A stretch of 64,000 nt of DNA from positions 1,581,501-1,645,500 of the forward strand of contig JALPQD010000240.1 in NCBI GenBank assembly GCA_023101885.1, read 5' to 3'. The notes beneath the pieces were generated by a model. It was given only the letters and a program-made list of their open reading frames with translations, made no database searches and had not been told where the DNA came from. Position 1 is the first letter of the stretch, and each line of letters begins with the position of its first letter. This DNA is from Typhlomys cinereus (Eukaryota > Chordata > Mammalia > Rodentia > Platacanthomyidae). Of this stretch, positions 1-12,030 are shown piece by piece. Both the position numbers and the translations under genes were made by a program.

Positions 1-941
1 GGTGCCTTTAGCAGAAGCTAGACTTTGTGAGGTCAAAAGTGTGTTGGACATTGCACCGGGCATGCAAAGTCCAATTATGATTGCTTCCGCCCTAACTTGT
101 GTGGAGTATCTTGCAAATCATTGCTCCTCCCATCCTTTTGCTCTTACACTCTTACCACCCCCTCTTCTGCAAATTTCCCTGAGCTTCAGGATGGGAGAAG
201 ATTAGGCTGGCCTAGTTCTAGGTGGTTGATATAGAGTCTCTGAAGTTCTGGATTGTGGTTTGTTGATTTTCTTTTGCAGTTTTGCTGTTCCTGCAATGCC
301 CTTCACTCCATCCTGCTGGGCACTGTATGTCACCCCCTGGCCAGAGATAAAAAGCTGTTAAACTGGAGTCTTATTGTAAGAGCACATTCAAGGGTAGATG
401 TAATAAAAGTTTCCTAACCACAGTGAGGGAGGGGTCAATCACCCATTTGCCAAATGGTTACTTTTTTTCTGCCAGCTTATATGCCCTCCCCTTCTGGTGA
501 GATCATACCCCCTTAGTTGTAAATGATCAGGACCGAACTGTCTGTGAACTTAACCAGGTGTCACATTACTTACTTGCAGTCCTTGATGGAGGCCTATTTT
601 CTCTACTGTAACATGGTCACTTCTCTCCTTGTTTCTGGTGTGGCCCTCCAACCCCATCCCTCCTTTTCATAATCCTTGCAATTACTGTAGGTAATACATA
701 GATTTACCTATGAGTGTCTCAAGGTGGGCTGGGTGGGTTTGGAACTAGGAGCCACCTATTAGGGAGTACATATGGCACTAAATTTTCTGGGTTTGGGATA
801 CTTCACTTAATATAATTGTTTCTAATGACATCCATTTGCCTGGAAATTCCAGTAATTCACCATTTTTGATGGCTGAGTAGTACTCCATTGTATAGATGTA
901 CCACAGTTTCCTTATCTACTAGTCAACTGTTGGACATTTGA
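1..941 (-). mobile_element. L1 3' end, 5'-truncated, cut by window start
   Basis: This is an antisense LINE-1 copy. Bases 1-744 are 3'UTR and match, in order, the L1 copies at 50.2 kb and 62.0 kb, including the shared run 'tttgtgtggagtatcttgca'-type block and 'ggccagagataaaa'. Bases 745-941 read on the minus strand as the last part of ORF2; the stop is TAG at 745-747, and the 'gatggctgagtagtactcc' block encodes the conserved YTMEYYSAIK-type C-terminus. L1 similarity stops at about 941, so the copy is strongly 5'-truncated and cannot move. The poly(A) end lies outside the window. Confidence 0.9.
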
Positions 942-2832
942 AACCTAGCATTTTAAATACCACTAGACATCCCTGATTCTACTGTTTGTGTCTTATTGAG
1001 ACCGATTTCTTAAGTGAGTGGGAATACAGTCTTACTGTATGATGGACATTAATTCTTCTACCTCAAATTTCCAGATTTTCTGACATTATTAGTTGCATCC
1101 TGGAAAGAGAGTCCCTGGGTTAGTTGTTGGAGCAGAACTCCTTTGCTACTTAGCATTGTGTGCAGCGTCCCAGAGCTGCGCTTCAGGACAAGAAATGAAC
1201 CTGTTTACGTTTCTTTACCTGCATGCACCAGCCTTGAGAGGGTCAAGAAGACTTTCTAGTCAAGTTGAACTTGCTCCACAGGACAAGAGTTGCTTTCAGC
1301 ATGATTTATTTCACAATATTTCCAGGAAATCTGCTCTGCAGAGTTTCTTACACGTTCACAATGAAGGATGACACAACCCAGCTATGTTTCTAAGTAAGGA
1401 GTTTGCATTCCGTGCTTACCTTTGACAGCAATGGGGCAGGTGTGGGCATACCTGGAAGGTAAGGAGTTGGCCAGAGCTTGCAGTTCTCTCCTCTTCTGCC
1501 TTTCTTGTACCCGATCTTACACTGGCTCTGGAATGACAGGGAATTGTCATCTGAAGCACTTTGATTCAAACCCCAGCAGGGAAGCCAGGTGGAACCTCTG
1601 CCCTACTTCCTAAGCATCTGACATGTTTGGCAGTCAAGCACCAGGCATCACAGCATGCTGTGTGACAGAAGACCCTTATGTGTCGCTTCCAACTCAGAAA
1701 AAGCTGACTGTGGGCTTGCTGATGCCTTCAGTGGAGTCAAGACAGAGAAAGAACACCTTAACTGACCCTCCCCTGAAAAAGCTGAATGACAGGGAGAAAT
1801 GCTAAATGGGTGCGACTCTGGTGTAGCTATTCCGAGCTGGAAGGAGATCTAAGGCTTAGTTGCAGTCCACAAGGAACTTATGTTTGTGTTGGCAAGGCAG
1901 AACTAAGGCGCATGAAACAACAGGCCAGCCGAGGGAGCATGTGATTAAGTGACAACTGAATCCTACAGACAGAAAGTGCTCTGGGGGCCCGGCCTTGGGA
2001 GAGCTGGCAGAGACCGTCAAGTGTTGACAGGTTTGCAGTGACCTGATACTTTTGTGAGATGTTTGCATAGAGTTAGAGACATAGAAGATTCCAAAAATCA
2101 CATCTAAGCGATGCTCTACTTTCCAAAGTTATAGGTCCCTGTTAATTGAGGAAATCACATGGAAAATTTTTCACAGTTACATGATATAGTTTATGCTTTC
2201 TAAGAAGCCATTTGGCTAGGCATTTCCACAAACACCAAAGCTCTGGAAGACCAGCAATGTTTTCTAATTTTACAGGTATATTGAGTAATTATTCCTGTCC
2301 CCCTCACTGCTCTCTCTCTTTCTCCATCCTTCTTCTCTCCCTCTCCTTTCTTCAACAATCCATCTACTCCCTCCTGTCTGTCTGCTTCTGTGGGTCCCAG
2401 GGTTCCCTCTGGATCTTCTGCTTGGGGTTCAGGTCTTTGCAGCAGACCAAATGGCTCCTCCTTGGTCAGACCGACTAATTGGGGCACTCCTTCTCGCCGG
2501 CTAGCACTAGACCCTAAGGTTCCTAACGCACTGAACTATTTCTCCTGAGATCCTTGCTAGTCTATGGGGGCATATAGGTTTTCTAAGCACATGAGATTCA
2601 GGTCCATTTTCCTGCTACTCATGATCGTATGACTTTGGGCTTGTAAACCTGCCACATTTCACCTTCTCTCCTGTGTTGTGTGGAGCTCAGCAGACATCAT
2701 GGAAGAGACTTTACTGGATAAGAAGTTTCCCAGGGCCGCTGGTAGACGAAGAAACATCTTTGAGAGGATTATGAAATCAGAGTTCCATACAGAATCATGG
2801 GTTCTATAAGGAATCAGAATGCTTACTTGGTT
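942..2832. other. Non-coding, no recognised element
   Basis: I see no recognisable repeat or coding domain in this 1.9-kb stretch. Open frames are under 100 codons and carry no motif I can name. A pyrimidine-rich patch (CTCT/TTCTCC) lies at about 2306-2360. Confidence 0.5.
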
Positions 2833-2915
2833 CTTATTTTACATATGAAGAAGCAGAAGTTGATATAGACCACTTTTTCAAGTACCCAAAGCCAATCAGC
2901 AATAGTCACTAACAA
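2833..2915 (+). repeat. Possible MIR core fragment
   Basis: The order 'attttacatatgaagaagc' followed by 'agtacccaaagccaatcagc' resembles the MIR segment that reads like 'attttacagatgaggaaac ... cccaaggtcacacagc'. It is degenerate, and the call rests on pattern memory only. Confidence 0.35.
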
Positions 2916-5774
2916 GCATACCTTTTCTTTTCCAACCAGTCTCCCTCCAATTTTCAGAGTCTTTTACATGTGTGATCCACTGTTGTTGTTTGTTTGTTTT
3001 TTCTGAGACAATTGCATTGGCAAGTGCCTGAGCACTTGCTGGGGTGTAGATGACTTATCAGTGTGGGTAGTTGAGGAAAACAGCTCCCCTGTATCCTGTC
3101 TGTCATTAACCTTCCTATTCTCTCAGGGAGTTTTAGTGTCTCTTGAAAGTTTCCCTCTTCCATAATGAAATGCTGCTAGGTCAAATATCGTTCGTCTTGT
3201 GCAAATAGACATTCCAGTGAGTCCCTGAGTATAGCTTCCCTGTCATGACCAGGGGACACTGTCTAGCAGCACTTGGTTCCTACTCTCAGGATCTTGCATT
3301 CTTACCTCCATCTTTTTCACAAGGGCAGCCATGTCTCTTACACATTTTCTTACTATATGACTTTTACACTGGACTAGTAAAAGGCACCAAGTGGAGCAAT
3401 CCTTCTGTTTCTCTTTCTCTTCTTTTGATACTTTCATGTCTGTTTCACGCTGCCACTGGGTGAGACTGAATTTTAACCAAGATGCAAGTCTTGCTGTCAA
3501 GAAATTGAATTGATACTACAGATGATCTAACTGCATTGCAGGTTTCAGATGCATTGGTGGTGGTGGAGTAAATGAGGGTTAATCAGGCACAAAGTGGGAG
3601 GGAGGAGAACTGACTCAAGTAGAAGTCTAGTTAGGAAGCTGGAATTCATATCACGGCTATAAATTTCAGCACATTATGGACTCTGTCTTTGACTCTCAAG
3701 TGACACTATCTACTTTGCAGTGATGTCGGGCAGACAAGCGTGATAACAGAAGATGAGTACGCAATGAGCAGTTGGGCCAAGTACTGATTCAGGAAAAGCC
3801 ATGGTGGACGACAGGACATCTGAGCGCCCCCGTTCCTTGGAGGCATGTTCTGGACTCTGCAGGAACAGCTACTAGGACACCATACTACCCAGAAAACTCA
3901 ACGTGACCAGCTTCTTCATAAAGCATTGATCTGGTCCCCGCATCCCTCTCATCTGGGCTCCCTACAGTGTGGAAAAGGTACATTTTGGTGAGTCCTCCTG
4001 ATTTTCTTGGGAATTCAAAAGTGTAAGTTTAGTCTCTTTCTTTAAGAGCAAACTTTTAAATGCATTCCATGCAGTTATTTCTTAAATCCGTTTTTGATTA
4101 GCAGCCTCAGTGGGCATCTAAGCTCTCCTTCCTCATAACTCTATTTCAGATCCATTTCCATCGGCTCCGTTATTACGTGTTGTTTTCAGACATACTCTCA
4201 CTATTATTAAAATACCTATCATTTCCTTTACAGTGATTTATGACTTTATTAAGGCCCTCAAGTTTCTGTCCATGTTTCTAATCTGTTGACTTGGGTCATT
4301 TTGTATAATTTAATTATTGCCAGAGGTTTCACTAAAGGTAGGGACACCTGAATTTAATTAATGCACTGCATATTTCCTATCATAAAATATGATGCTCAAT
4401 AAATTAAGTCTTAACGCCAATCCCATGGTGGCCCTCATAAGAACTCTGCATTAAATCCCTGCCATGGATTGTCTCCTCATTGACAACACTTCGCAAGTCT
4501 AAATTCTTTCCTGATACTTTTTGGTCCTGGAGCATTTAAAAGTTGCCCGTGAGGATGAGGAGCAACGTAATTTTATTTTCTTCTCCAAGTTTCCTTTCTT
4601 TGGACAAATAGATTCCAGGAATCCAGGGCTTCTAGTGACCAATTGTTCTTTTCTAGCTTCTTAATTGCAAATCTATATTAAGAGTGTGGGTCAAAGTGGA
4701 ATGGATAGGCCAGTGTCCAGGGTTCAGTTCCCTCACATCCTACAAATCAAAGTCACCATTTTAATAATCCTTTCATCAAAGAGTTAAGAAGGAACGCCGT
4801 TTAGCATGCCGTTCGACTCACACACATAGCCCATTGTAACCTGCACAAACAAGGTTGACAAGTTGAGATTAATGATCATTCCCAAGTGACAGAACAACTT
4901 AATTGTCAGAAATTGTAGGACCTGAACTTTACCAGTATATTTATTCAAAACAGCTATAGTCTGAAAACTTCCCTAATTGATTATGACCACTTAAAAGGCA
5001 CTTTTCTGGTATACAAATAACTAATGAATCATAATATCTAATTGAGAAATTAAGATGCATAAGGGAAGATTATTAGATTGACTAAATAAATGATTCATAA
5101 TACAAGCAAATAATTAGTGAGTTCATACTCCCAACTAGCATATAGCTCATAAGCAGTAGCAAGAGTTCATCAAATAAAGCGAATGGTACTTGCTAAATGA
5201 ACTTTCAGCTAATTGAGTATGTGGTTACACTGTGGCTTTGTTCACTGGATCCTGGCTCTCAGGATCTGTCCAAGTTGAAGTCTTACATAAGCTCTTGTAG
5301 TCCTTTCCCTGAGAGATCATGACGTTCAGGCTAAGATGGGGCCAAGCCTGGGTCAGTTACATAGTGCTTGTGCCCCAGGTCCAGTCTGTCTCTGACTGGC
5401 CCACGGGGAGCAGCAGTTGCTTTACATGGACCCAGGTTTGAGGATATTAGGGCCCATCTATGCTATATTGTTCTCCACCTCACACCTCCTTTCTTTAGCG
5501 TGCCTAGATAAACACACTATTTGCAGAGATGTGAGCAGATTGCTGCTGCAAGGATTCTGGGTGGGAAGCTGAGAGGATGTGACCGTCGAGTCCAGCAGGA
5601 GAACTAGGCAGCCAAGGGAGAAAAAGTTCTTCCTCACAACCTTGTCAGTCAGTGGCTGTCTCAGGCCCCACATCCTATCCAAGCACCAAGTCCCCAACTC
5701 TTATTTCAGGTTTCATTAGAGGAAGGAAGAAAAAGGAGGGACAGAGAAAGGAAAACAAAAGTGGTAGATGATAT
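2916..5774. other. Single-copy non-coding DNA
   Basis: No repeat or gene was recognised. The interval 4640-5240 is AT-rich with many ATTA/TAAT words and is described separately as a regulatory candidate. Reading frames are short and lack domain signatures. Confidence 0.45.
4880..5240. promoter_or_regulatory. Cluster of homeodomain-type ATTA motifs (candidate enhancer)
   Basis: Within about 360 bp there are many TAATTG/TAATTA/TAAT-type words, for example 'ctaattgatt', 'tctaattgag', 'aataattagtgag' and 'gctaattgag'. Homeodomain proteins bind such cores, so a clustered element is possible. AT-rich DNA also produces them by chance, and I have no conservation data. Confidence 0.2.
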
Positions 5775-6193
5775 ATATTACTTTCATGTCTCTATGGCTG
5801 CAATGCATGCATATCCAAACAATTTCAATTAGGAGAACAAGAGGTTTATTCATGCTCGTGAATTCAGGTTCCACTTGATCATGATGGAGGAGCCAAGGGT
5901 AGTGGCCACACCATGTCCGCTTGAAGAGTTGAGAAAGTAATACAGACCCATGGATACCTTCTAATTTGCCAGGCAGTCAGCTTGCCAGGGTGCCATCTGG
6001 TTATCTCCAACTTATCCACCACCCAGAAAACGGTTCATCCACTGTAGTCCAGGTCTTCCCACATTAATTAGACAACCTTCTACATACAGACTCGCCTAAC
6101 TAGATAATTCTTGTAGTTGTGCCTAGAGGCTCACTTCTCAGTTGTCAAGTTGACACCTGAAACTGTTCACCACAGATGCAAAAAAAAAAAAAA
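5775..6193 (-). repeat. Old rodent interspersed repeat, antisense, with A-run
   Basis: The segment ends with 'gttgtcaagttgacacctg' then a 'caccacag' motif. This is the reverse complement of the start seen at 53.6 kb ('gatggttaatagtaactgtc'). Its interior 'gaggtttattcatgctcg' resembles the 'gagtttatttggcttac' block of a common rodent repeat. I recognise the type but cannot give a secure family name; an LTR/MaLR-like or unclassified element is possible. A pure A-run lies at about 6180-6193. Confidence 0.5.
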
Positions 6194-6884
6194 GGGTCCG
6201 AAGAAAAATGAGAGGAAAAAAGAAGCTAATTAGTTACATAATCTACTGAGTAAATTAGTAAATAGTAAATTACCTAAGACTGAATTCTTAGAACTGCTGA
6301 TATTTGATTATGAAAAGATGATTTAGAATTCATGTGCCTCATTTTTTAATGTTTAAAATAGGAAGAAATTGATCCTTTCTTTTTTTATGGACACTGGACT
6401 CTAATAAATGAGCTCATACAAAGTAAGGTTTTTAAAGGATGGTGTTGGCACGGGGCAGTCCATGTTCATCAGCTGCTGGGTCCCTTCGGTCTGTGTGGCT
6501 GACACATGATCAGCAGGTAGAGGGCGCTCATCAAAGTCACAGCAAACAAAACGCCTGACTTGTACTGTCCAACCCAGATCACGCTCCCTCTGTCTCATGT
6601 CTGACTGTAGCATTTCAGATTATCCCAAAAACATCAGTCAAGAGCAGAGGACTCTTTTATGCTTTGTCTGTTTTGTCTTAACTTGTGTCATGTAACTTTG
6701 AGTGGGAATTATACAGCATTGTTGACACATTTAGGAGTGTACTAGGATTTCTTGCTGGGAGCTCCCTCCAAATTCTGCACTCTCAACAGCACTTTAACTA
6801 GCTTTAAGTTGTAGGAGACATGAAGTTTTGAAGATTTTCAAAGTTTGTTTATACTTCTTTCTGAATGTCTTCTTAAATCCTGTC
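6194..6884. other. Single-copy non-coding DNA
   Basis: No repeat or gene was recognised. The 70-codon minus-strand frame at 6401-6613 has no identifiable motif. Confidence 0.4.
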
Positions 6885-7080
6885 CTGCAGACTGAGGCGA
6901 TGTCTCAGTGGTTGAAGTGTTTGGTGTACCTGGAATTCAGATTCACAGAGGCCACGTAAACTGCTGGGTAGGCATGGCAGCCTGCCTATAATTCCAGCCG
7001 CAGGAATCAGAGATTTGGGATGCCCAGAGCAATCTAACTCCATGAGTAGCCCTATTGGTAAGCTTTGGGCTTGATTAAAA

Positions 7081-7082
<2 letters not shown>
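6885..7082 (+). repeat. tRNA-derived SINE body
   Basis: The start 'gactgaggcgatgtctcagt' followed by 'ggttgaagtgttt' looks like a degenerate A-box region of a tRNA-derived SINE. It continues with 'gctgggtaggcatggcagcc' and 'cctataattccagc', a module shared with rodent B1/B2-like SINEs. It runs straight into the TC/AC microsatellite at 7083, which sits where the SINE tail would be. No TSD was found. Confidence 0.5.
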
Positions 7083-7134
<52 letters not shown>

Positions 7135-7139
7135 ACACA

Positions 7140-7197
<58 letters not shown>
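7083..7197 (+). repeat. Compound microsatellite (TC)n(AC)n
   Basis: About 52 bp of TC repeats (7083-7134, one TTTC interruption) pass directly into about 63 bp of AC repeats with one 'ATAC' interruption. The low-complexity frames across it on both strands are artefacts. Confidence 0.97.
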
Positions 7198-7198
<1 letters not shown>

Positions 7199-7519
7199 CT
7201 GCCCCCTTATTCACATGGAAAAAGAAAAAAAAAATTGTGTTCTATTGATGGACACCCGAGTATCCTTCCTGGGCTTCACATTAGTTGAACAAAAACCAAT
7301 ATCCTCTTTCATTGTTTCAGGTAGGAGACCAGAAGTGCTCATGAGTGACTACGGCAGTTGTCCCACCCCTTCTGGCTATATGTTGCACTATGCCATTCAA
7401 TCCAGTCCAAATCAAACACTCTCTTTGCAGAGGTAAAGTCTGTCAAGATTAAATGTCTGGCCATGTGCTACATATCCCTCTCACCTGGCAATCCTTTATT
7501 TCCAATTGCACCTTGTCCA

Positions 7520-7800
7520 CTGTCTCAGTTATTCTTTCTGTTGCTATGAGACAACACTCATATGATCAATTTAAGGGAGAAAGGGGAGTTTTATTTGACT
7601 TATGGTTCCAGAGTGGAGATACAGTCAACTAAGGGAGAAAAGGCGTGGCTGGCTGGCAGAGCTGGAGGCTCAAGTCGTTTCCGACATCATGGAAGCAGAC
7701 AAAGGTAACTGTAAACTGGAGAAGCAGACTCCTAGCAGAAGCAGGACAGAACTGACAGGTCCTTCTGCTCTGCAAACAGAGGCTTAAGGCCTGAGTTAAC
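7520..7800 (-). repeat. Old rodent interspersed repeat, antisense
   Basis: It begins 'ctcagttattctttctgttg', then 'ctatgagacaacac', and includes 'gttttatttgacttatggttc' in the interior. This is the reverse-complement form of a widespread rodent repeat whose far end reads 'gtttttgtcgtagcaattt' in the copy at 53.9 kb. The family name is uncertain. Confidence 0.5.
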
Positions 7801-7820
7801 AGTACATCTTACTAAAGTGG

Positions 7821-7975
7821 ATATCATGGTTTGAATGTTGTCCCCCACTGGCTTATATGTTTGAATCATTAGTTGATGTTGGTAAAGCTGTGGAACCGTT
7901 GGGAGGTGAAGCCTTATTGGAAGAAGACATAGGGCAGGTCTTGAAGCTGGTCAGTTCAGATGCTAGATCCTGTGC
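7821..7975 (+). repeat. LTR/MaLR-like repeat fragment
   Basis: The block 'atggtttgaatgttgtcccc' followed by 'ggaaccgttgggaggtgaag' resembles old non-autonomous LTR-type elements (MST/MaLR-like) and a related rodent repeat. It is short and non-coding. Class assignment is from memory and uncertain. Confidence 0.4.
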
Positions 7976-7984
7976 GAAAACGCT

Positions 7985-8180
7985 GGGCCGGCATCCTGCA
8001 CTTCTGACTCTGGAAAGTGAAGCCTGGGAAACCCCAGGAACAAAACAGAAAGGAGGTAGAGCAATCCATGATACCTGAAATCACCTTGGATTTCATAGGC
8101 ACATAGTCGATTGTCTATTACACCCAGAAACACACAGACAGATACACACACACACACACACACATACACCCACAAACACA
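7985..8180 (+). repeat. 5'-truncated B2-type SINE with CA tail
   Basis: The right half matches the older SINE type at 20.84-21.11 kb: 'agcctgggaaaccccag', 'agagcaatccatgat', 'aaatcacc' and 'cataggcacata', then (CA)n from about 8144. The tRNA-like left half is missing. Confidence 0.7.
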
Positions 8181-8269
8181 CTGTTCTTTTTATGTGCATA
8201 AATATCTGCATGTGTAACTGCAAGCTCACAGGTGCCATGACATGTTTATGACAGTCACAAGGCACCCTC

Positions 8270-8475
8270 AGGGATCGGCCCTTGTTTGAGCAGGGTCATT
8301 GCTATCTGCTGCAGCACAGCTGGCCCCCAGCTTCCAGGAATTCTTTCGTCTCTGCCCCCCATTTTGCTGTAGGAGTGCTAGGATTACAGATATAAGCTAC
8401 TGTGTCTAGTCGTGTGGGTTCTAATGATCCCAACTCAGTTATACACACTTGTTGTACCAGCAGCATGAGACATCT
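8270..8475 (-). repeat. B2/B3-like SINE fragment, antisense
   Basis: The order 'cacagctggcccccagcttc', 'tctctgccccccattttgc', 'agtgctaggattacagat' and 'gctactgtgtctag' is the antisense order of a known rodent SINE right half. It then reads into 'gggttctaatgatcccaac'. Subfamily is uncertain. Confidence 0.55.
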
Positions 8476-8753
8476 TCCCTGGTTCTAGTTTTCTTTCAGG
8501 CACCCAGGTGGGCACTTCATACATACCAGCAGAATTCAATTCTGAGGTTGTTTAAAATAGACACAGTGTTACAGTTTGCCTTTATGATTGCTAATAAATT
8601 AAAATCAAACAGTTTAAGGAAACAAAGGATTTGTTTTCTTAAGATAGTCCAGTTATAGTTCTCAGTCCAGCTTGGCAGGAAAGCACGTACCACCACTGGG
8701 GCCTAGGGAACTGACCATACCATCTCTACATAATGGCTGCGAGAGGGACAATC
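8476..8753. other. Non-coding spacer
   Basis: No recognisable element lies between the SINE fragment and the L1 tail. Confidence 0.4.
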
Positions 8754-10838
8754 CTTATTTATTTATTTATTTATTTCTTCCACTCATACTAAGTTGATAA
8801 GTACCCCATTCCCCTCACTCCCTCCACCCCTCCCTGGATCCCCTTGCTCTCTTCCCCCTTTCCCTTTCCTTCCTTCCCCTCCTTCCCTTTCTCCCAGTAC
8901 TCCCTCCTCCCCCATTCCTAGAGCATCCTTTAGTGTGCATGACAAACTTCCCTCTGGGTCCTCCTCTCTGATGAGGTGTAAGGACTCAGTGGCATTGCCT
9001 AGAGCTCTTTTTTGTGTTCCCCTTTAGTATAGAATCACTATTGTAGCTGTTAATCCCTTGCCTCTAAGGATCGTAGTGCCTGTGATCCATGCTAGACTTT
9101 GGGGGTTCAATGATATGTTGGTAATTGCGCAGATTATGCAAAGTCCTATTATGATTACTTCGGCCCTAACTTGTGTGGAGTATTTTGCATATCATTGCTC
9201 CTCCCCATCTTTAGGCTCTTACAATCTTACCTCCCCCTCTTCCACAAATTTCCCTAAGCTTTAGAATGGGGAGAGATTAGGCTGCCCTGGTTGATGTAGA
9301 GTCTCTGATTTTCCGAATTATGGTTTGTTGATTTTTTTTTCGGTTTTGCTGTTCCTCCACCACCCTTGGCTCCATCCTGATGAGTATTGGATGTTACCCT
9401 CTGGCCAGAGATAAAATGCTATTAAATTAGAGTCTTATTACAAGAGTAGATTCAAAGGTGGATGGAATGAGAGTAGGAGACTGCTGTGTGTGTGGGAGGG
9501 GGTGTCAGTCTCCCATTTGCAAGATGATTACCTTCTATCTGCTAGACTCGATGCCCTCCTTTCTGGTGAGATCATACCCCATTAGACACAAATGACCAGT
9601 AAGCAAAATCTGCGAGCCCAACCAGATATCTCATTACTTACTTGAAGTCCTTGATGGTGGCCTATTTTCTCTGCTATAGTATGGTCCCCTCTCTCCTTGT
9701 TTCTGGCAGGGCCTTCCTTCCCCTTCCCTCCCTGCTTATAATCTTTGCAATTACTGTAGGTATTACAGAGATTTACCTTCGAGTGTGTCACTAAGTGGGT
9801 TTGGTACTAGGATCCATCTATTAAAGAGTATGTATGGCATTTAATTTTCTGTGTCTGGGATACTTCACTCAATACATTTTTTTCTAATTCCATCCACTTC
9901 CCAGAAATTTCATTAATTCATCATTTTTGATGGCTGAGTAGTATTTCATTGTATTAATGTACCACATTCTTCTTATCCACTCATCAACTGTTGGACATTT
10001 GGGTTGGTTCTATGACTTTGCTATTGTAAACAGTGCTGCTATGAACATGGTTGTGCTTGTGCTATCGAGGTGAATTTTTGATGTATGGGGGATTATTCCC
10101 AAAAGTGGAATATATGGCATTTCAATCTTTAACTTTTTTAAGAATCGTCAGACGGCTCACCAGAGTGGTTGTATAAGCCTGCATTCCCACCAGCAATGTA
10201 GGTAAGTTCCCTTCTCGCCACATCCTCTCCAGCATTTGGTGTTGTTTGTATTGTGGATTTTTGTGAGATGATATGTCAGGGAGGTTTTGTTATGCATTTC
10301 CCTGATGGCTAAGGATGTGGAGCATTTTTAAAGATATTTGTTAGATATTTCAATTTCTTCCCTGGTAAAGTTTCTTTTAAGTTTCAAGGCCCATTTTTTA
10401 ATTGGGCCATTTGTTTCCTTGGTGTTTAGTTTTCTAAGTTCTTTATGCACTCTGGATAATAGAGCTCTGTCAGGTATATGGTTAGTGAAGATTTTCTCCC
10501 ATTCTGTGGGTTGCCTTTGTGCTTGTGTTACAATCTCTTTATCTAACAGAAGCTCTTTAATTTCATAAGATCCCATCTGTTGGTTATATTGACTGTGCAA
10601 TTGGATTTCCTGACTAGGAACTGTTGGCCTAGTCCAATCAGCTCAAGGGAGTTCCCTTCCCTTTCAACTAAGGTTGTTATAGTCTCTGACCTTATATTGA
10701 GGTCCTTGATCCATTTGGAATTAAGTCTTGTACATGGTGACAAATATGGGTCAAGTTTTAATCTTCTGCATGTGGACATCCAGTTTTGCCAGCACCATTT
10801 GTTGAAGATGCTGTTCTTTTTTCATTGGATTTTGAGGG
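8754..10838 (-). mobile_element. L1 3' end with 3'UTR and C-terminal ORF2, 5'-truncated
   Basis: Read on the minus strand, this is a truncated LINE-1. The A-rich tail appears as 'ttatttatttatttatttc' at 8757-8777. The 3'UTR follows, with the polypyrimidine block (polypurine on the element strand) at about 8810-8900. ORF2 runs from its TAG stop at 9807-9809 upstream to about 10838. On the element strand the 3'UTR block is G/A-rich with several GGG runs, the type known to form G-quadruplexes in L1 3'UTRs. Similarity ends near 'gatgctgttcttttttc', which fixes the 5' truncation. Confidence 0.93.
9807..10838 (-). pseudogene. L1 ORF2 C-terminal fragment (broken)
   Basis: The minus strand encodes the C-terminal third of L1 ORF2p, the protein that in intact elements carries endonuclease and reverse transcriptase. 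Recognisable stretches include a DPYLSPCT-type block near 10750, EWEKIFTNHI and RALLSRVHKEL (10.4-10.5 kb) and the YYSAI-type end near 9930. These fall in different frames with internal stops, so the copy is dead. The endonuclease and polymerase domains are absent through 5' truncation. The long plus-strand frame at 10580-11071 is a shadow of this fragment. Confidence 0.88.
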
Positions 10839-11700
10839 ACAATCCTTTTGCCAGACCAGCATGTCTGGCCAAGTGTACACAAGGATGTCAACTCTCTCAA
10901 GCAGTCCTCTGCATTTTATTCCAGGGCCTAATCCCACCCCTTGGATCTTCCCCATCAGCCAGACAATCTCCTTGCTCTGGTCTTAACTCAACCACTAATT
11001 CTCTACAAATGTGCTCAGAGTTCAAACCCTCAACAATCAAGCTGACACATGTGCCTAACTATGACACATAGAAACATATGCTGTTCTTCTGTCTAGAGGA
11101 TTGTCTTGGTGCTTTGGTTTGGTAGTATTAATAATTATAAAGGACATGCTATGTAGGGTGTCAGCAGAGTTTCCGACTTCAGTAACAGCCCCATCAGGAC
11201 TGTCCCTTAGGTAGATTCTTTGTGCTTCTCAAGTTTCTTAGAGTAGAGTCACACTGTCATCGATCACCTCGCTCCTGATCATCAGGCTTTGTTTCCCAGA
11301 TATGGTGTAGTTCAAATGTCAGTCACTGTTATGATGCTCATGCCGACCTCCATCTCCAGCTCCCCAGCTCCTGGCTCCCTCAATCTGCTCAATTCCTTTC
11401 CCTCAGTATGTAACAGGTTCTGACTTAGAGGGGGGAATTTTCCTTTCTGCTAGATTTCTTGAATACACAGTTTTTGATATTTTAAGCTCCAGTAGGGAAT
11501 GGACTCACTTCTCATTCACTGGTAAATTCCAGAGGCCCAGTGCATTTTTACTCCACAAAGAATAAATGCAGGAACATGCAGCAAAACACTTATTGATGAT
11601 TGCAAAGTAACCTATTTTTTCTTGGATAATTCAGTATTTGCAATGAAATCTGTGAAATACTTTTGATTAAATTCTTCACATTATCTTAGAGTTAGTAACA
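10839..11700. other. Single-copy non-coding DNA
   Basis: No repeat or gene was recognised in this interval. Confidence 0.4.
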
Positions 11701-11765
11701 CTCATCCATGATTTTTTAAAATTTTTTTATTATTATTTATTCAAGTGTGCGTGTATGCGTGTGTA

Positions 11766-11813
<48 letters not shown>

Positions 11814-12030
11814 ACCACGGACGAATTCGGGAACCACCATGGACGCCTCCACCTCCTTGTTTACTCTGCCCTGGGATTCACAGGCTCCACCCTACCAGAA
11901 CCGGAAACGCAGGCCTCCTGCTTCTGCCTGGCGTCTATACGGGGTCTAGGATCAGAACTCTGGACCTTCCGCCTGCAAGGCAAAGGTTTAACCCCTGAGC
12001 CACCTCTCCAGCCCTCATCCATGATTTTTT
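11701..12030 (-). repeat. B2-type SINE (younger type A) with 17-bp TSD
   Basis: This is a full-length antisense SINE at about 11718-12013, flanked by a perfect direct repeat 'ctcatccatgatttttt' at 11701-11717 and 12014-12030. On the minus strand it starts 'ggctggagaggtggctcagg', which holds the A-box-like part. A B-box-like region overlaps 'gttctgatcc'. A body ending 'ggttcccgaattcgtccg' follows, then a CA tract (11745-11810 as GT) and an A/T-rich tail with ATAAATAAT. The intact TSD shows an L1-type insertion. Confidence 0.95.

Noticed and set aside
6873..7436. Frames rich in Cys-Val or Ser-Leu and Thr-His repeats
   Set aside because: These are translations of the TC/AC microsatellite. The same applies to the similar frames at other CA/TG tracts.
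10580..11071. 163-codon plus-strand frame
   Set aside because: It lies mostly antisense to the L1 ORF2 fragment and runs past the L1 border without any domain; it is a shadow frame.
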